This document shows, piece after piece, positions 1 through 10,292 of a stretch of DNA of 64,000 nucleotides. The translations under genes and the position numbers were made by a program. Numbering within the stretch: the stretch's first letter is position 1; every line of letters begins with the position of its first letter. The stretch covers positions 62,001-126,000 of the forward strand of contig NZ_REFC01000015.1 in the NCBI RefSeq assembly GCF_003688405.1, read 5' to 3'. The notes under the pieces were generated by a model that searched no databases, was not told the origin of the DNA, and was given only the letters and a program-made list of their open reading frames with translations. This stretch comes from Ulvibacter antarcticus. GTDB lineage: Bacteria; Bacteroidota; Bacteroidia; Flavobacteriales; Flavobacteriaceae.

Positions 1-198
1 ATACTTTAAAGCGATCTTGATAGTTCCTTGATGGCCCTTATCGTCTTCAAATTTGTAACTCAAAACATAACCCTGATCAAAAAGGATCTTTGTAATCTCC
101 TTTTTTAGGTTTGAAGCCGGGATCTCGACAACGCGATGTCCAGCCTTCACTGCATTTCTAACTCTCGTTAGATAATCCGAAATTGGATCTGTATTCAT
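1..198 (-). CDS. rpsH: 30S ribosomal protein S8, 3' part missing at window edge
   Basis: Small-subunit protein uS8, which binds the central domain of 16S rRNA and in many bacteria also regulates its operon. Only the first 66 residues lie in the window. The protein starts MNTDPISDYLTRVRNAV, the usual uS8 N-terminus, with the ATG at 196-198; the family is about 130 residues long, so roughly half is outside. It is the last visible gene of the spc part of the ribosomal cluster. A 97-bp gap holding a small palindrome separates it from rpsN, which is wide compared with the other gaps of this operon. Confidence 0.93.
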   Translation of the reverse strand, partial: MNTDPISDYLTRVRNAVKAGHRVVEIPASNLKKEITKILFDQGYVLSYKFEDDKGHQGTIKIALKY

Positions 199-227
199 AT
201 ATATTAATTTGCGGATGTGGTTTTCGT

Positions 228-243
228 CCCGATACCTATCGGG
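228..243. repeat. Short palindrome inside the spc operon
   Basis: CCCGATACCTATCGGG has 7-bp arms around a 2-nt centre. It lies in the gap between rpsN and rpsH, and would form a short stem in the mRNA of either strand. No T-run follows it, so it does not look like an intrinsic terminator. It could be one of the dispersed short palindromes of this genome or an intercistronic RNA hairpin. Confidence 0.55.
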
Positions 244-295
244 CCAAACCTTCAACCAATTTATAATTCTTTGTTACCTAGAGTGTTTTAACAAC

Positions 296-565
296 TTACC
301 AAGAAGCTTTTCTAACACCTGGGATCAAACCTTGATTTGCCATCTCACGGAAAGTAACACGTGAAATTCCAAAAGTTCTCATATATCCTTTAGGTCTTCC
401 TGTTAATTTACATCTATTGTGTAAACGAACCGGTGAAGCATTTTTTGGTAGTTTTTGTAGTGCTTCATAATCGCCTGCCTCTTTCAAAGCTTTACGTCTT
501 TCAGCATACTTAGCTACCGTTTTTTGTCTCTTAACCTCACGGGCTTTCATTGATTCTTTAGCCAT
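296..565 (-). CDS. rpsN: 30S ribosomal protein S14
   Basis: uS14, 89 residues, late-assembling head protein of the 30S subunit. The C-terminal half shows the family signature ([19 protein letters not shown], then FREMA, and a KASW end). Only one cysteine is present, so this is the zinc-free form, not the CxxC form. It follows rplE after a single base, consistent with co-transcription and translational coupling. Confidence 0.96.
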   Translation of the reverse strand: MAKESMKAREVKRQKTVAKYAERRKALKEAGDYEALQKLPKNASPVRLHNRCKLTGRPKGYMRTFGISRVTFREMANQGLIPGVRKASW

Positions 566-566
566 C

Positions 567-1118
567 TTAGTTCTTTTTAAAAGGTAATCCTAGTTCAGTT
601 AATAATGATTTCGCTTCTTTATCGGTTGCAGCGGACGTCACAAAAGTAATATTCATACCTTCGATTTTCTTTACCTTGTCGATATCGATCTCAGGGAAAA
701 TTATCTGCTCAGTAACACCTAAAGAGTAATTTCCTCTTCCGTCAAAACCTGTCGCTTTTATCCCATTAAAATCACGTACCCTTGGTAAGGCAGATGTAAC
801 AAGTCTGTCTAAAAACTCGTACATACGCTCTCCTCTAAGTGTAACTTTCGTTCCAATTGGCATTCCTTTACGTAGCTTGAAGGTAGCAACATCCTTTTTC
901 GAGATTGTTGCAATTGCTTTTTGCCCAGTAAGATTTGTCAATTCGTCTACAGAATAGTCGATTAATTTCTTATCTGCTACTGCAGCTCCAACTCCACGAG
1001 AGATCACTATACGTTCTAACTTCGGAACCTGCATTACATTTTTGTAACCAAATTCATCTGTAAGAGCATTAATTACTCTACTCTTATATTCCTCTTTAAG
1101 TCTTGGTGAATATCCCAT
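567..1118 (-). CDS. rplE: 50S ribosomal protein L5
   Basis: uL5, 183 residues, a 5S rRNA-binding protein of the central protuberance. The sequence shows the expected start ([15 protein letters not shown]), the [11 protein letters not shown] segment, the [16 protein letters not shown] segment and the [21 protein letters not shown] segment. Full length for the family. It is two bases downstream of rplX and one base upstream of rpsN in the same operon. Confidence 0.97.
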   Translation of the reverse strand: MGYSPRLKEEYKSRVINALTDEFGYKNVMQVPKLERIVISRGVGAAVADKKLIDYSVDELTNLTGQKAIATISKKDVATFKLRKGMPIGTKVTLRGERMYEFLDRLVTSALPRVRDFNGIKATGFDGRGNYSLGVTEQIIFPEIDIDKVKKIEGMNITFVTSAATDKEAKSLLTELGLPFKKN

Positions 1119-1120
1119 AA

Positions 1121-1447
1121 CTATATTACTTGATTCGATTGTTTGGAAACTCTTACTTTTTTTCCATCTTCCATTTTATACCCTACTCGTGTAGCCTTAC
1201 CAGATTTTGGATCGATAAGCGATAGGTTTGAAATATGTATTGGAGCTTCTTTTTTTGCAATTCCTCCTTGCGGATTGCTTGCACTTGGCTTCTCATGTTT
1301 TGAAACCATGTTCACTCCTTCTACAATTGCTTTGTTTTTTTCAAGGATCACCTTCATCACTTTACCTTCAGAACCTTTGTGTTCTCCGGCAGTAACTACT
1401 ACTGTATCTCCTGATTTTATTTTAAGCTTTGCCATTTTAGTTTTCAT
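1121..1447 (-). CDS. rplX: 50S ribosomal protein L24
   Basis: uL24, 108 residues from the first ATG, an assembly initiator of the 50S subunit with a KOW fold ([22 protein letters not shown]). Two starts are possible: ATG at 1445-1447, one base after the rplN stop codon, or the ATG four codons later, giving a protein that begins [10 protein letters not shown]. The shorter form is closer to the usual family length. The choice cannot be made from sequence alone. Confidence 0.95.
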   Translation of the reverse strand: MKTKMAKLKIKSGDTVVVTAGEHKGSEGKVMKVILEKNKAIVEGVNMVSKHEKPSASNPQGGIAKKEAPIHISNLSLIDPKSGKATRVGYKMEDGKKVRVSKQSNQVI

Positions 1448-1448
1448 A

Positions 1449-1817
1449 TTAAAGCACCTCAGGCGCCAATGATACTATTTTCATAAATTGTTTGTCACGA
1501 AGCTCTCTGGCTACCGGTCCAAATACACGCGTTCCTCTCATCTCCCCTTGGGCAGTTAAAAGTACACAAGCGTTATCGTCGAAACGGATGTAAGAACCAT
1601 CTGGTCTTCTTACTTCCTTTCTCGTACGCACTACAACAGCAGTAGAAACTGTACCCTTCTTTACCGTTCCATTAGGAGTAGCATCCTTTACAGAAACTAC
1701 AATTTTGTCGCCAATAGAAGCATATCTTCTCTTGGTTCCACCCAATACACGAATAGTAAGTACTTCTTTCGCTCCGGTGTTATCTGCAACTTTTAGTCTT
1801 GATTCTTGTTGTATCAT
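1449..1817 (-). CDS. rplN: 50S ribosomal protein L14
   Basis: uL14, 122 residues, contacts 16S rRNA in an intersubunit bridge. The start ([19 protein letters not shown]), the [21 protein letters not shown] segment and the C-terminal [12 protein letters not shown] are typical and the length is exactly that of the family. It is two bases downstream of rpsQ. Confidence 0.97.
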   Translation of the reverse strand: MIQQESRLKVADNTGAKEVLTIRVLGGTKRRYASIGDKIVVSVKDATPNGTVKKGTVSTAVVVRTRKEVRRPDGSYIRFDDNACVLLTAQGEMRGTRVFGPVARELRDKQFMKIVSLAPEVL

Positions 1818-1819
1818 GA

Positions 1820-2080
1820 TTACTTCGCTCTTTCAATTATTTCTACTAACCTCCAACTTTTGGTTTTACTTAAAGGTCGTGTTTCCATGATCTTTACTGT
1901 ATCACCTTCGTTACAGTCATTTTTCTCGTCGTGTGCAACGTATTTTTTCGTTTTCAAAACGAACTTTCCGTACATCGGGTGCTTTACTTTTTTTACTTCG
2001 GCAACAACTATGGATTTTTCCATTTTGCTACTGGTAACTACACCTATACGTTCTTTTCTTAAGTTTCTTTTTTCTTCCAT
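1820..2080 (-). CDS. rpsQ: 30S ribosomal protein S17
   Basis: uS17, 86 residues, an early 16S rRNA-binding protein with an OB fold. It shows [19 protein letters not shown], the [19 protein letters not shown] segment and the [22 protein letters not shown] segment that define the family. Full length. It is co-linear with rpmC and rplN. Confidence 0.97.
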   Translation of the reverse strand: MEEKRNLRKERIGVVTSSKMEKSIVVAEVKKVKHPMYGKFVLKTKKYVAHDEKNDCNEGDTVKIMETRPLSKTKSWRLVEIIERAK

Positions 2081-2097
2081 CTTTCAGCTGGGTACGA

Positions 2098-2289
2098 TTA
2101 CTGTACTTCTCTTTTAGTTAGTTCTGTCATAATTCTAGCGATAGATCTTCTATGTGATCTTAACTGAATTGGATTTTCTAACGGTGAAATGGTATGAGCC
2201 ATTTTAAAATCTGAATAAGCCTTTTTAGCTTCAGCAAGTTTATCTTGTAGCTCTGCTGTTGATGATTCTTTTATCTCTGCTTGTTTCAT
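2098..2289 (-). CDS. rpmC: 50S ribosomal protein L29
   Basis: uL29, 63 residues, a two-helix protein near the polypeptide exit tunnel. Recognised by size, position between rplP and rpsQ, and the ending NPIQLRSHRRSIARIMTEL. The gaps of 17 bases on both sides are somewhat longer than elsewhere in the operon. Confidence 0.94.
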   Translation of the reverse strand: MKQAEIKESSTAELQDKLAEAKKAYSDFKMAHTISPLENPIQLRSHRRSIARIMTELTKREVQ

Positions 2290-2306
2290 AGTGATAATTT
2301 CAAAAA

Positions 2307-2726
2307 TTAAGCTTGATAATCTCTGGACATGATGAATTTCGTTTTAACCGGAAGCTTTTGAGCAGCGAGACGTAATGCCTCTTTTGCTGTCTCTAAAGAC
2401 ACCCCAGATACTTCGAACAAAACTCTTCCAGGTTTAACAACTGCTGCCCAGTATTCTACAGCACCCTTACCTTTACCCATACGTACCTCAAGAGGTTTTT
2501 TGGTAATTGGTTTGTCTGGAAAGATCATGATCCAAATGGATCCTTCTCTTTTCATAAAACGGGTTGCAGCGATACGTGCAGCTTCTATTTGACGAGCCGT
2601 CAAGAAATTCGAATCTAAAGACTTTATACCAAAAGTTCCGTAAGACAGCTGGTTTCCACGAGCTGCGTTGCCTTTCATTCGGCCTTTCATTTGTTTACGG
2701 TACTTTGTTCTTTTAGGTTGTAACAT
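2307..2726 (-). CDS. rplP: 50S ribosomal protein L16
   Basis: uL16, 139 residues, located near the A site of the 50S subunit. The N-terminus [19 protein letters not shown] and the segments [32 protein letters not shown] and [18 protein letters not shown] are those of the family. Full length. Confidence 0.97.
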   Translation of the reverse strand: MLQPKRTKYRKQMKGRMKGNAARGNQLSYGTFGIKSLDSNFLTARQIEAARIAATRFMKREGSIWIMIFPDKPITKKPLEVRMGKGKGAVEYWAAVVKPGRVLFEVSGVSLETAKEALRLAAQKLPVKTKFIMSRDYQA

Positions 2727-2744
2727 TTTCTTTTCTTTAAAAAA

Positions 2745-3467
2745 TTACTTTCTGCGACGTGGCTTATTGTTTCCACCTCGGCCTCCGCCTTGAGACTTTC
2801 CTCCTTTTTTAGCTAAACCAACTAAAGGAGATAGTTCTCTTTTTCCATATACTTCACCTTTCATGATCCATACTTTAACACCCAACCTACCGTAAGTAGT
2901 GTGCGCCTCAACTAAAGCATAATCAATATCGGCTCTAAATGTAGATAAAGGAATACGACCTTCTTTGTAAGATTCTGAACGTGCCATTTCAGCACCATTC
3001 AATCTTCCAGAAATCAAAACTTTAATCCCTTCAGAATTCATTCTCATTGCAGCGGCAATTGCCATCTTAATTGCACGACGATACGAAATTCTATTTTCGA
3101 TCTGTCTAGCGATGCTCGACGCTACCAAGAATGCATCCAATTCAGGTCTCTTGATCTCATGAATGTTAATCTGTACTTCTTTATCAGTAATTTTCTTAAG
3201 CTCTTCTTTTAACTTATCTACCTCTTGACCACCTTTTCCAATAATAATACCTGGACGGGCAGTAGTGATAGTAACGGTTACAAGTTTAAGCGTACGCTCA
3301 ATAATTACTCTGGACACACTAGCTTTACTTAAACGAGCATGAACGTATTTTCTAATCTTGTCGTCTTCGGCTAATTTATCACCGTAGTCGTTACCTCCGT
3401 ACCAGTTGGATTCCCATCCTCTAATAATACCTAGGCGATTCCCGATTGGATTTGTCTTCTGTCCCAT
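2745..3467 (-). CDS. rpsC: 30S ribosomal protein S3
   Basis: uS3, 240 residues, part of the mRNA entry tunnel and its helicase activity. It shows [20 protein letters not shown] at the start, a type II KH domain with [14 protein letters not shown], and the C-terminal [17 protein letters not shown] basic, glycine-rich tail ([14 protein letters not shown]) closes the protein, as is common in Bacteroidota. Confidence 0.97.
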   Translation of the reverse strand: MGQKTNPIGNRLGIIRGWESNWYGGNDYGDKLAEDDKIRKYVHARLSKASVSRVIIERTLKLVTVTITTARPGIIIGKGGQEVDKLKEELKKITDKEVQINIHEIKRPELDAFLVASSIARQIENRISYRRAIKMAIAAAMRMNSEGIKVLISGRLNGAEMARSESYKEGRIPLSTFRADIDYALVEAHTTYGRLGVKVWIMKGEVYGKRELSPLVGLAKKGGKSQGGGRGGNNKPRRRK

Positions 3468-3470
3468 TTA

Positions 3471-3881
3471 TTAATTGCTTTGTGTGTTATCGTTAGCACC
3501 AAGCACGAGTGTTACGTGATTGGAACGTTTTCTAATTCTATGTGCGCGACCCTGAGGTGCCGGACGAAGTCTTTTCAACATCGTTCCACCATCAACACGA
3601 ATCTCCTTCACGAATAGATCTGCATCTTCTAGAGAAGCATCCTCATTTTTTGCTTGCCAGTTTGCAATAGCAGACAATAATAATGTTTCTAAACGACGTG
3701 ATGATTCTTTCGAACTGAACTTCAAAATATTAAGCGCTTTATCCACTTTCTCACCTCTTACTAAATCCGCCATAAGACGCATTTTTCTTGGTGACGTAGG
3801 GCAATTGTTCAATTTAGCAAAGTACATTGTCTTCTTTGCCTCCTTGATCTGCTCTGCTCTTTCTCTTTTACGAACTCCCAT
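3471..3881 (-). CDS. rplV: 50S ribosomal protein L22
   Basis: uL22, 136 residues, lines the exit tunnel with a long beta hairpin. The [19 protein letters not shown] segment and the C-terminal [20 protein letters not shown] are diagnostic. The tunnel loop appears intact, with no sign of the deletions linked to macrolide resistance. It lies three bases upstream of rpsC and six downstream of rpsS. Confidence 0.96.
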   Translation of the reverse strand: MGVRKRERAEQIKEAKKTMYFAKLNNCPTSPRKMRLMADLVRGEKVDKALNILKFSSKESSRRLETLLLSAIANWQAKNEDASLEDADLFVKEIRVDGGTMLKRLRPAPQGRAHRIRKRSNHVTLVLGANDNTQSN

Positions 3882-3887
3882 GGCCTA

Positions 3888-4166
3888 TTATTTTTTTCCT
3901 TTATTTTTAGCACCTGCGTGACCACGGAATGATCTTGTTGGTGAAAATTCTCCTAATTTATGTCCTACCATGTTCTCAGTTACATATACCGGAACAAACT
4001 GACGTCCGTTGTGTACTGCAATGGTTTGTCCAACAAAATCCGGAGTAATCATTGAAGCACGTGACCAAGTTTTGATCACAGTCTTTTTATTAGACTCAAC
4101 ATTCTGTTGTACTTTCTTATCTAACTTAAAGTGAACGTAAGGTCCTTTTTTTAACGATCTTGCCAT
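3888..4166 (-). CDS. rpsS: 30S ribosomal protein S19
   Basis: uS19, 92 residues, a 30S head protein next to uS13. [19 protein letters not shown] at the start and the [19 protein letters not shown] segment near the end are typical. Full length and three bases from rplB. Confidence 0.97.
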   Translation of the reverse strand: MARSLKKGPYVHFKLDKKVQQNVESNKKTVIKTWSRASMITPDFVGQTIAVHNGRQFVPVYVTENMVGHKLGEFSPTRSFRGHAGAKNKGKK

Positions 4167-4169
4167 AGC

Positions 4170-4994
4170 TTATTTCTTTCTACGTTCTATAATATATTTA
4201 TTACTCTGTTTGGTTGCAGAACGGGTTCTATATCCTTTTGCTGGAATACCGTTTCTAGAGCGTGGATGACCTCCTGAAGACTTACCTTCACCACCACCCA
4301 TTGGGTGATCTACCGGGTTCATCACAACTGGTCTTGTACGTGGTCTTCTACCTAACCATCTAGATCTACCTGCTTTACCAGATACTAACAATTGGTGATC
4401 ACTGTTTGAAACAGCACCAATTGTAGCGATACAAGTAACTAATATCATTCTAGTCTCTCCTGAAGGTAATTTAACCGTAGCATATCTACCGTCTCTTGCC
4501 ATCAACTGAGCAAATGCACCAGCACTACGCGCTAATACAGCACCTTGTCCTGGACGTAATTCTAAACATGAAATGATTGTACCTAAAGGAATACTTGCAA
4601 GAAGCATAGTATTTCCAATTTCCGGAGCAACGCTGTCACCTGAGACGATGTTTTGCCCTACTTGTAGACCGTTTTGAGCAATTACATAACGCTTTTCACC
4701 ATCTTGATAGTTCAATAAAGCGATAAATGCTGTACGGTTTGGATCGTATTCTATGCTAGCAACAGTTGCAGGAATTCCTGCCTTGTCACGCTTAAAATCG
4801 ATAATTCGATATTTCTTCTTATGACCTCCACCAATATAGCGCATGGTCATTTTTCCTTGACTGTTTCTACCACCAGATCTTTTGTTCGGAGCTAATAAAC
4901 TTTTCTCCGGCTTATCAGTTGTTATGGCGTCAAAACCATTTACAACTCTAAAACGCTGACCTGGGGTGATAGGTTTTAATTTTCTTACTGACAT
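4170..4994 (-). CDS. rplB: 50S ribosomal protein L2
   Basis: uL2, 274 residues, needed for subunit association and peptidyl transfer. The sequence has [20 protein letters not shown]-like segments at residues 39-60 and the C-terminal block [20 protein letters not shown] that includes the conserved histidine region near the peptidyl transferase centre. Full length for the family. Confidence 0.97.
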   Translation of the reverse strand: MSVRKLKPITPGQRFRVVNGFDAITTDKPEKSLLAPNKRSGGRNSQGKMTMRYIGGGHKKKYRIIDFKRDKAGIPATVASIEYDPNRTAFIALLNYQDGEKRYVIAQNGLQVGQNIVSGDSVAPEIGNTMLLASIPLGTIISCLELRPGQGAVLARSAGAFAQLMARDGRYATVKLPSGETRMILVTCIATIGAVSNSDHQLLVSGKAGRSRWLGRRPRTRPVVMNPVDHPMGGGEGKSSGGHPRSRNGIPAKGYRTRSATKQSNKYIIERRKK

Positions 4995-5020
4995 TTTTGT
5001 CTAATTAAATCTAAGTTACC

Positions 5021-5311
5021 TTAGATGTTACTGTAAAAATCTATTGTATCACCTTCCGCCACCTGTACTATTGCTTTTTTATAAGCATTAGTTTTACCAG
5101 TTTGAGTACCCGTCTTTGTATGACGAGTTCTTCTATTCGGGCGGACATTCATTGTGCGAACTTTTTCAACAGAAACTCCGTAAGTGGCTTCCACCGCTTT
5201 CTTGATTTCTACCTTATTCGCCTTTGGGTTTACTACAAATCCGAAGATATTATTGTCCTCAGCATCTTTTGTAGCTTTTTCCGTAATTATAGGTTTTATT
5301 AAGATATTCAT
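5021..5311 (-). CDS. rplW: 50S ribosomal protein L23
   Basis: uL23, 96 residues, docking site for trigger factor and SRP at the exit tunnel. IIKPIITEKATKDAEDNNIF at the N-terminus, the FVVNPKANKVEIKKAVEATYGV segment and the RRTRHTKTGTQTG segment mark the family. It lies seven bases downstream of rplD. Confidence 0.96.
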   Translation of the reverse strand: MNILIKPIITEKATKDAEDNNIFGFVVNPKANKVEIKKAVEATYGVSVEKVRTMNVRPNRRTRHTKTGTQTGKTNAYKKAIVQVAEGDTIDFYSNI

Positions 5312-5318
5312 CTCGTTT

Positions 5319-5948
5319 CTATTTACTTAAGTTTGTTTCAATTCCTTCCAAAGAACCTTCAAACAGCACTACACTGTTTGCATTCAATATTTTGTAAGTA
5401 CTTAAAGCTGAGTTACTTATGACTTCTGTACCTTTCAAATTGCGCGATGACAAATATACATTATTATTTGACTCACCCAACACAAATAAAGATTTTTTGT
5501 TTTCAAGACCTAAAGTCTTTAAAACTGCAGTAAAATCTTTTGTTTTAGGAGCGTCAAAATTAAGGTCTTCGATCACTACAATTGCCTTGTCATTTGCCTT
5601 CATCGTCAATGCCGATTTTCTAGCCAAACGCTTCAAGTTCTTATTCAATTTAAAAGAGTAGTTTCTTGGTCTTGGACCAAACATTCTACCACCACCTTTA
5701 AATATACCAGACTTAATACTACCCGCACGAGCAGTACCAGTTCCCTTTTGCTTCTTAATCTTTCTGGTTGAACCAGAAATCTCTGCACGTTCCTTCGCTT
5801 TGTGAGTACCTTGCCTTTGATTAGCAAGATATTGTTTCACATCAAGGTATACAGCGTGATTATTAGGCTCAATCCCAAACACATCCTTAGAAAGTTCAAC
5901 CTTTCTACCTGTGTCTTTTCCGTTTATATCTAATACAGCTACCTTCAT
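5319..5948 (-). CDS. rplD: 50S ribosomal protein L4
   Basis: uL4, 209 residues, an exit-tunnel protein that in Enterobacteria also represses the S10 operon. It shows [39 protein letters not shown] and [12 protein letters not shown], the extended loop of the family. Its ATG shares one base with the stop codon of rplC (TAATG), so the two are translationally coupled. See the finding on the hairpin upstream of rplC for a possible regulatory link. Confidence 0.97.
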   Translation of the reverse strand: MKVAVLDINGKDTGRKVELSKDVFGIEPNNHAVYLDVKQYLANQRQGTHKAKERAEISGSTRKIKKQKGTGTARAGSIKSGIFKGGGRMFGPRPRNYSFKLNKNLKRLARKSALTMKANDKAIVVIEDLNFDAPKTKDFTAVLKTLGLENKKSLFVLGESNNNVYLSSRNLKGTEVISNSALSTYKILNANSVVLFEGSLEGIETNLSK

Positions 5949-6559
5949 TATTTCTGAATCGTTAGGTAAGCGTTTTTATGACCAGGAACACATCCCTTAA
6001 CCACAAGTAGATTCTTTTCAGCAACTACTTTCAACACTCTCAAGTTTTGTACTTTCACTTTTACATTCCCCATCTGTCCGGCCATTCTCATTCCCTTGAA
6101 TACTCTCGCAGGATAAGAAGCAGCACCAATAGAACCTGGAGCTCTTAAACGGTTATGCTGACCGTGAGTCGCTTGACCTACACCACCAAAACCGTGACGT
6201 TTTACAACCCCTTGAAAACCTTTACCTTTAGATGTACCCGCGATATCCACGAATTCACCCTCGGCGAAATGCTCTACAGTGATTGTATCACCTAATTTAT
6301 AACTCTCTTCAAATCCTTGGAATTCGGCGACTTTACGTTTTGCAACGGTTCCTGCTTTTTTAGCATGCCCTTCAGCAGCTTTAATAGCAGTCTTTTTGTC
6401 ATCGAAACCAAGTTGAAGAGCTTCGTACCCGTCAACCTCTTTGGTTCTGACTTGGGTGACAACACAAGGTCCAACTTCAATAACGGTACAAGGCATATTT
6501 TTACCTCTCTCGTCAAAGATGCTGGTCATCCCTATCTTTTTTCCAATTAACCCAGACAT
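5948..6559 (-). CDS. rplC: 50S ribosomal protein L3
   Basis: uL3, 203 residues, nucleates 50S assembly near the peptidyl transferase centre. It starts [20 protein letters not shown] and has the [19 protein letters not shown] and [16 protein letters not shown] segments; the latter carries the glutamine that is methylated in many bacteria. A 222-bp gap with hairpins separates it from rpsJ, the largest gap in the ribosomal cluster. Confidence 0.97.
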   Translation of the reverse strand: MSGLIGKKIGMTSIFDERGKNMPCTVIEVGPCVVTQVRTKEVDGYEALQLGFDDKKTAIKAAEGHAKKAGTVAKRKVAEFQGFEESYKLGDTITVEHFAEGEFVDIAGTSKGKGFQGVVKRHGFGGVGQATHGQHNRLRAPGSIGAASYPARVFKGMRMAGQMGNVKVKVQNLRVLKVVAEKNLLVVKGCVPGHKNAYLTIQK

Positions 6560-6633
6560 ATTTAATTATTTATTGATTATTACTATTTATTATTTTCTCT
6601 TCGGAAACATCCTTTTCTTCGAAATGCTTTCAG

Positions 6634-6667
6634 AAAAAAACAGGGTCAAAATAAATTCAACCCTGAA
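6634..6667 (-). terminator. Intrinsic terminator or attenuator between rpsJ and rplC
   Basis: On the minus strand CAGGGT (reverse complement of 6660-6665) and ACCCTG (reverse complement of 6641-6646) form a 6-bp stem with a loop of about 13 nt. A run of seven T follows directly (the A-run at 6634-6640). This is the classical shape of a factor-independent terminator, placed about 75 bases before the rplC start codon. Because essential ribosomal genes follow, it is more likely a partial terminator or attenuator than an absolute stop. Confidence 0.6.
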
Positions 6668-6716
6668 TGTTACTTTGTTTACCGTTTTTCCCTCGCTCGC
6701 AGCTTAGGACATTTCT

Positions 6717-6780
6717 TGCCTGCGTAGGCAGGCATCTCATGATTTGAAATCAATTTCATGAGATGCCCGCCTTCGCGGGA
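6717..6780. repeat. Composite REP-like inverted repeat
   Basis: Three nested stems are visible. GCCTGC-GTAG-GCAGGC lies at 6718-6733. CCCGC-CTTC-GCGGG lies at 6766-6779. A long stem pairs ATCTCATGA (6734-6742) with TCATGAGAT (6756-6764), and it extends into the two GC-rich arms with a single mismatch. The whole is a hairpin with a mini-hairpin at each foot and starts right behind the rpsJ stop codon. Related GC-rich palindromes occur at 33964-33979 and 36111-36122. Confidence 0.65.
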
Positions 6781-6781
6781 A

Positions 6782-7087
6782 TTATACCTTAATCTCTACT
6801 TCTACACCACTTGGCAACTCTAACTTCATTAGAGCGTCAATCGTTTTTGAAGAAGAGCTATAGATATCCAATAATCTCTTGTAAGAGCTTAATTGGAATT
6901 GTTCTCTACTCTTCTTGTTTACGTGTGGTGAACGTAATACTGTAAAGATTTTTTTATGTGTTGGTAAAGGAATTGGACCTGTTACTACAGCTCCAGTACT
7001 CTTTACAGTCTTTACGATTTTCTCAGCAGATTTGTCCACTAAATTGTGATCGTAAGATTTTAACTTAATTCTTATTTTTTGACTCAT
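6782..7087 (-). CDS. rpsJ: 30S ribosomal protein S10
   Basis: uS10 (NusE), 101 residues, a ribosomal head protein that also takes part in transcription antitermination with NusG. The sequence [20 protein letters not shown], the [28 protein letters not shown] region and the final [11 protein letters not shown] are typical. It follows fusA by ten bases and closes the str group; hairpins follow immediately after its stop codon. Confidence 0.97.
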   Translation of the reverse strand: MSQKIRIKLKSYDHNLVDKSAEKIVKTVKSTGAVVTGPIPLPTHKKIFTVLRSPHVNKKSREQFQLSSYKRLLDIYSSSSKTIDALMKLELPSGVEVEIKV

Positions 7088-7097
7088 TGCTGAAAAA

Positions 7098-9230
7098 TTA
7101 TACGTTAGCGGTTCCTCTTGCTGCTGCGATCACTACTTCAGAAATATTTGAAGGTGTTTCAGCATAGTGAGAAAATTCCATTGTTGATGTTGCACGACCT
7201 GATGAAAGCGTTCTTAATGTGGTTACATAACCAAACATTTCAGAAAGCGGCACTTCAGCTTTAATCACTTTTGAACTAGCACGGTCTCCCATACTACTCA
7301 TTTGACCACGTCGACGATTTAAATCCCCTACGATATCTCCCATGTTTTCTTCAGGAGTTAAAACCTCCAGCTTCATAATAGGTTCAAGGATTACGGCTCC
7401 AGCTTGTTTTGCAACAGCTTTGAATCCCATTTTTGCAGCAAGTTCGAAAGATAATGCATCAGAATCCACAGGGTGGAAAGATCCATCCTTAAGTGTTACT
7501 TTCATACTATCAACTTCAAATCCTGCTAATGGTCCATTTACCATTGCTTGCTTAAATCCTTTTTCTACAGACGGGATAAATTCCTTAGGAACGTTACCAC
7601 CCTTTACTGCATTTACAAATTCAAGACCATCTTTCCCTTCATCTGCAGGTTCCAATGTAAATACGATGTCGGCAAACTTACCACGACCACCAGATTGCTT
7701 TTTATAAACCTCTCTGTGATCTGCAGTTTTAGTTACAGCTTCTTTATATTCTACCTGTGGTTGTCCTTGATTTACTTCAACCTTAAACTCACGTCTAAGA
7801 CGATCTACAATAATATCCAAGTGAAGCTCACCCATTCCAGAAATAATTGTCTGTCCTGAAGCCTCATCTGTACGTACTGTAAATGTTGGATCTTCTTCTG
7901 CCAATTTAGACAAAGCCATACCCAATTTATCAACGTCAACCTTTGTTTTAGGCTCTACCGCGATACCAATTACGGGATCAGGGAAGTCCATAGATTCAAG
8001 TACGATAGGGTGTTTCTCGTCAGACATGGTGTCACCAGTCTTAATATCCTTAAAACCTACAGCTGCTCCAATATCTCCTGCTTCGATAAAATCGATAGCA
8101 TTTTGCTTATTAGAGTGCATTTGGTAGATACGAGAAATACGTTCTTTTTTACCCGAACGATTGTTCAAGATATAAGAACCTGCGTCCAAACGTCCTGAAT
8201 ACACACGGAAAAATGCTAAACGTCCTACAAAAGGATCGGTAGCAATCTTAAAGGCCAATGCTGCAAATGGTGCAGACACATCAGGCTTACGGATTTCTTC
8301 TTTATCAGTATCTGGATTAACACCTATAATACCTTCCTTATCCACTGGAGAAGGTAAGTATCTACAAACTGCGTCCAATAAAAACTGAACTCCTTTGTTT
8401 TTGAAAGATGATCCACATACCATTGGAATGATACTCATATCCATTACAGCAGCACGAAGCGCAGCATGCACTTCATCCTCAGTAATTGAATCCTCATCTT
8501 CCATATACTTTTCAAGCAAGTTTTCATCGTAAGCAGCTACTTCTTCAATTAGCTTCCCACGTAACATCTTTGCTTCTGCTTTAAGTTCTTCAGGAATAGC
8601 AACAACGTCGAAAGTTGCTCCGAAAGAATCATCATGCCAAATCACAGCACGGTTCTTTACAAGATCAACAATACCTTTAAAGTTATCTTCATCACCAATA
8701 TTTAATACAATTGGCACTGCGTTTGACTTCAACATGTCTTTAACTTGTTGACAAACCTCCATAAAGTTAGCACCTTGACGATCCATTTTATTAACGAATC
8801 CAATACGAGGTACCTTATAGTTATCAGCTAGTCTCCAGTTTGTTTCAGACTGTGGCTCAACACCATCAACCGCACTAAACAAGAATACCAAACCATCCAA
8901 TACACGTAATGAACGATTTACCTCTACAGTAAAATCTACGTGACCAGGAGTATCAATAATATTAAAGTGGTAATCTTTAGTATCATCAACCGGTTCTGCA
9001 TTTTCCAAAGGAAACTTCCAAGTACAAGTAGTAGCAGCTGAAGTAATTGTAATACCTCTTTCCTGCTCTTGCTCCATCCAGTCCATTGTTGCAGCACCAT
9101 CATGTACTTCACCAATTTTATGACTTACCCCTGTATAAAAAAGGATACGCTCTGTAGTTGTAGTTTTCCCTGCATCGATATGCGCGGCAATTCCTATGTT
9201 TCTAGTATATTTTAAATCTCTTTGTGCCAT
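7098..9230 (-). CDS. fusA: Elongation factor G
   Basis: Translational GTPase that drives translocation and, with RRF, ribosome recycling; 710 residues. The G1 motif AHIDAGKTT lies at residues 16-24, followed by [10 protein letters not shown] (switch region), DTPGHVDF (G3) and NKMDRQG (G4). Domains II to V follow, including GMGELHLDI and the C-terminal [17 protein letters not shown] region. It sits between rpsG and rpsJ as in other Bacteroidota; no tuf gene follows, which is normal in this phylum. Confidence 0.98.
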   Translation of the reverse strand: MAQRDLKYTRNIGIAAHIDAGKTTTTERILFYTGVSHKIGEVHDGAATMDWMEQEQERGITITSAATTCTWKFPLENAEPVDDTKDYHFNIIDTPGHVDFTVEVNRSLRVLDGLVFLFSAVDGVEPQSETNWRLADNYKVPRIGFVNKMDRQGANFMEVCQQVKDMLKSNAVPIVLNIGDEDNFKGIVDLVKNRAVIWHDDSFGATFDVVAIPEELKAEAKMLRGKLIEEVAAYDENLLEKYMEDEDSITEDEVHAALRAAVMDMSIIPMVCGSSFKNKGVQFLLDAVCRYLPSPVDKEGIIGVNPDTDKEEIRKPDVSAPFAALAFKIATDPFVGRLAFFRVYSGRLDAGSYILNNRSGKKERISRIYQMHSNKQNAIDFIEAGDIGAAVGFKDIKTGDTMSDEKHPIVLESMDFPDPVIGIAVEPKTKVDVDKLGMALSKLAEEDPTFTVRTDEASGQTIISGMGELHLDIIVDRLRREFKVEVNQGQPQVEYKEAVTKTADHREVYKKQSGGRGKFADIVFTLEPADEGKDGLEFVNAVKGGNVPKEFIPSVEKGFKQAMVNGPLAGFEVDSMKVTLKDGSFHPVDSDALSFELAAKMGFKAVAKQAGAVILEPIMKLEVLTPEENMGDIVGDLNRRRGQMSSMGDRASSKVIKAEVPLSEMFGYVTTLRTLSSGRATSTMEFSHYAETPSNISEVVIAAARGTANV

Positions 9231-9233
9231 TTT

Positions 9234-9710
9234 TTAGAATCTGAAATGTGAGAATGCTTTGTTTGCTTCAGCCATTTTATGAGTATCCATACGCTTCTTA
9301 ACTGCTGCACCTTCTTCTTTAGCTGCTGCTAAAACTTCGGCTGCAAGTTTTTGTGCCATAGATTTCTCATTTCTTTTTCTAGCATAAAGTATTAACCACT
9401 TCATCGCGGTAGATATTTTACGATCTGCACGAATTTGCATTGGAATTTGAAAGGTTGCCCCTCCAACTCTTCGGCTTCGTACTTCAACGTGAGGCATAAC
9501 ATTAGAAAGTGCATCTTTCCAAAGCTCTAAACCTGTTTTTTCTTCGTCTGTTTTTTTCTCTTCTACGATATCAATTGCATCGTAAAAAACTTTAAAAGCA
9601 ACCGACTTTTTTCCATCCCACATTAAGTTATTTACAAAACGTGTCACCAACTGGTCGTTAAACCTTGGATCTGGTAAAAGCGGTCTCTTTTTTGCTGCTC
9701 TTTTTCTCAT
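9234..9710 (-). CDS. rpsG: 30S ribosomal protein S7
   Basis: uS7, 158 residues, the primary binder of the 3' domain of 16S rRNA. It begins [17 protein letters not shown] and contains the [19 protein letters not shown] and [19 protein letters not shown] segments of the family. Three bases separate it from fusA. Confidence 0.97.
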   Translation of the reverse strand: MRKRAAKKRPLLPDPRFNDQLVTRFVNNLMWDGKKSVAFKVFYDAIDIVEEKKTDEEKTGLELWKDALSNVMPHVEVRSRRVGGATFQIPMQIRADRKISTAMKWLILYARKRNEKSMAQKLAAEVLAAAKEEGAAVKKRMDTHKMAEANKAFSHFRF

Positions 9711-9733
9711 GTCTTCTCTTTAAAAGTTTTAAA

Positions 9734-10108
9734 TTACTTCTTAGGGCGTTTTGCACCATACTTAGATCTACGTTGCGTTCTTCCTTCAACACCAGCGGTG
9801 TCTAAAGCTCCACGAACAATGTGATATCTAACTCCTGGCAAATCTTTTACCCTTCCACCTCTAACCAATACTATCGAGTGCTCTTGAAGATTGTGTCCTT
9901 CACCAGGGATGTATGCGTTTACTTCTTTACCGTTTGTCAATCTAACCCTTGCTACTTTACGCATTGCAGAGTTAGGTTTCTTAGGCGTAGTCGTATATAC
10001 ACGCGTACACACACCTCGTCTTTGAGGGCACGAATCTAGGGCAGCCGATTTGCTCTTCTTGGTTATTTTGGCTCTTCCTTTTCGTACTAATTGTGAAATT
10101 GTTGGCAT
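9734..10108 (-). CDS. rpsL: 30S ribosomal protein S12
   Basis: uS12, 124 residues, decoding-centre protein. The segments [20 protein letters not shown] and [18 protein letters not shown] are present. Lysines at the positions equivalent to 43 and about 88, where changes give streptomycin resistance in other bacteria, are both unchanged. It is the first gene of the cluster and has its own promoter upstream. Confidence 0.98.
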   Translation of the reverse strand: MPTISQLVRKGRAKITKKSKSAALDSCPQRRGVCTRVYTTTPKKPNSAMRKVARVRLTNGKEVNAYIPGEGHNLQEHSIVLVRGGRVKDLPGVRYHIVRGALDTAGVEGRTQRRSKYGAKRPKK

Positions 10109-10162
10109 ATAAAATATGTATTACACTTATTTAAATATAAAATCCCCGTTTTTAAGGGCTTG

Positions 10163-10193
10163 CAAAAATAGAAATAAAAATGGAACAATCAAA
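10163..10193 (-). promoter_or_regulatory. Predicted promoter of the rpsL-rpsG-fusA-rpsJ operon
   Basis: On the minus strand TTTG (reverse complement of 10190-10193) is followed after 19 bases by TATTTTTG (reverse complement of 10163-10170). This matches the Bacteroidota consensus TTTG-N19-TAnnTTTG exactly. Transcription would start near 10155, giving a leader of about 45 nt before the rpsL ATG that contains a small AGCCCTTAAAAACGGGG hairpin. Confidence 0.62.
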
Positions 10194-10292
10194 CCATACT
10201 AAATTAATTTTATCTTCATTTTTAATATTTTATAATTTAGATATGAAAAACAAACTTAGAACGTTAGATTTACACATGAAATTTCCTACCAG

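Noticed and set aside
1143-1472. Plus-strand open frame across rplX
   Set aside because: It is antisense to a clear ribosomal gene and encodes no recognisable protein; the same holds for long antisense frames in fusA (7342-7707) and DUF389 (53053-53727).
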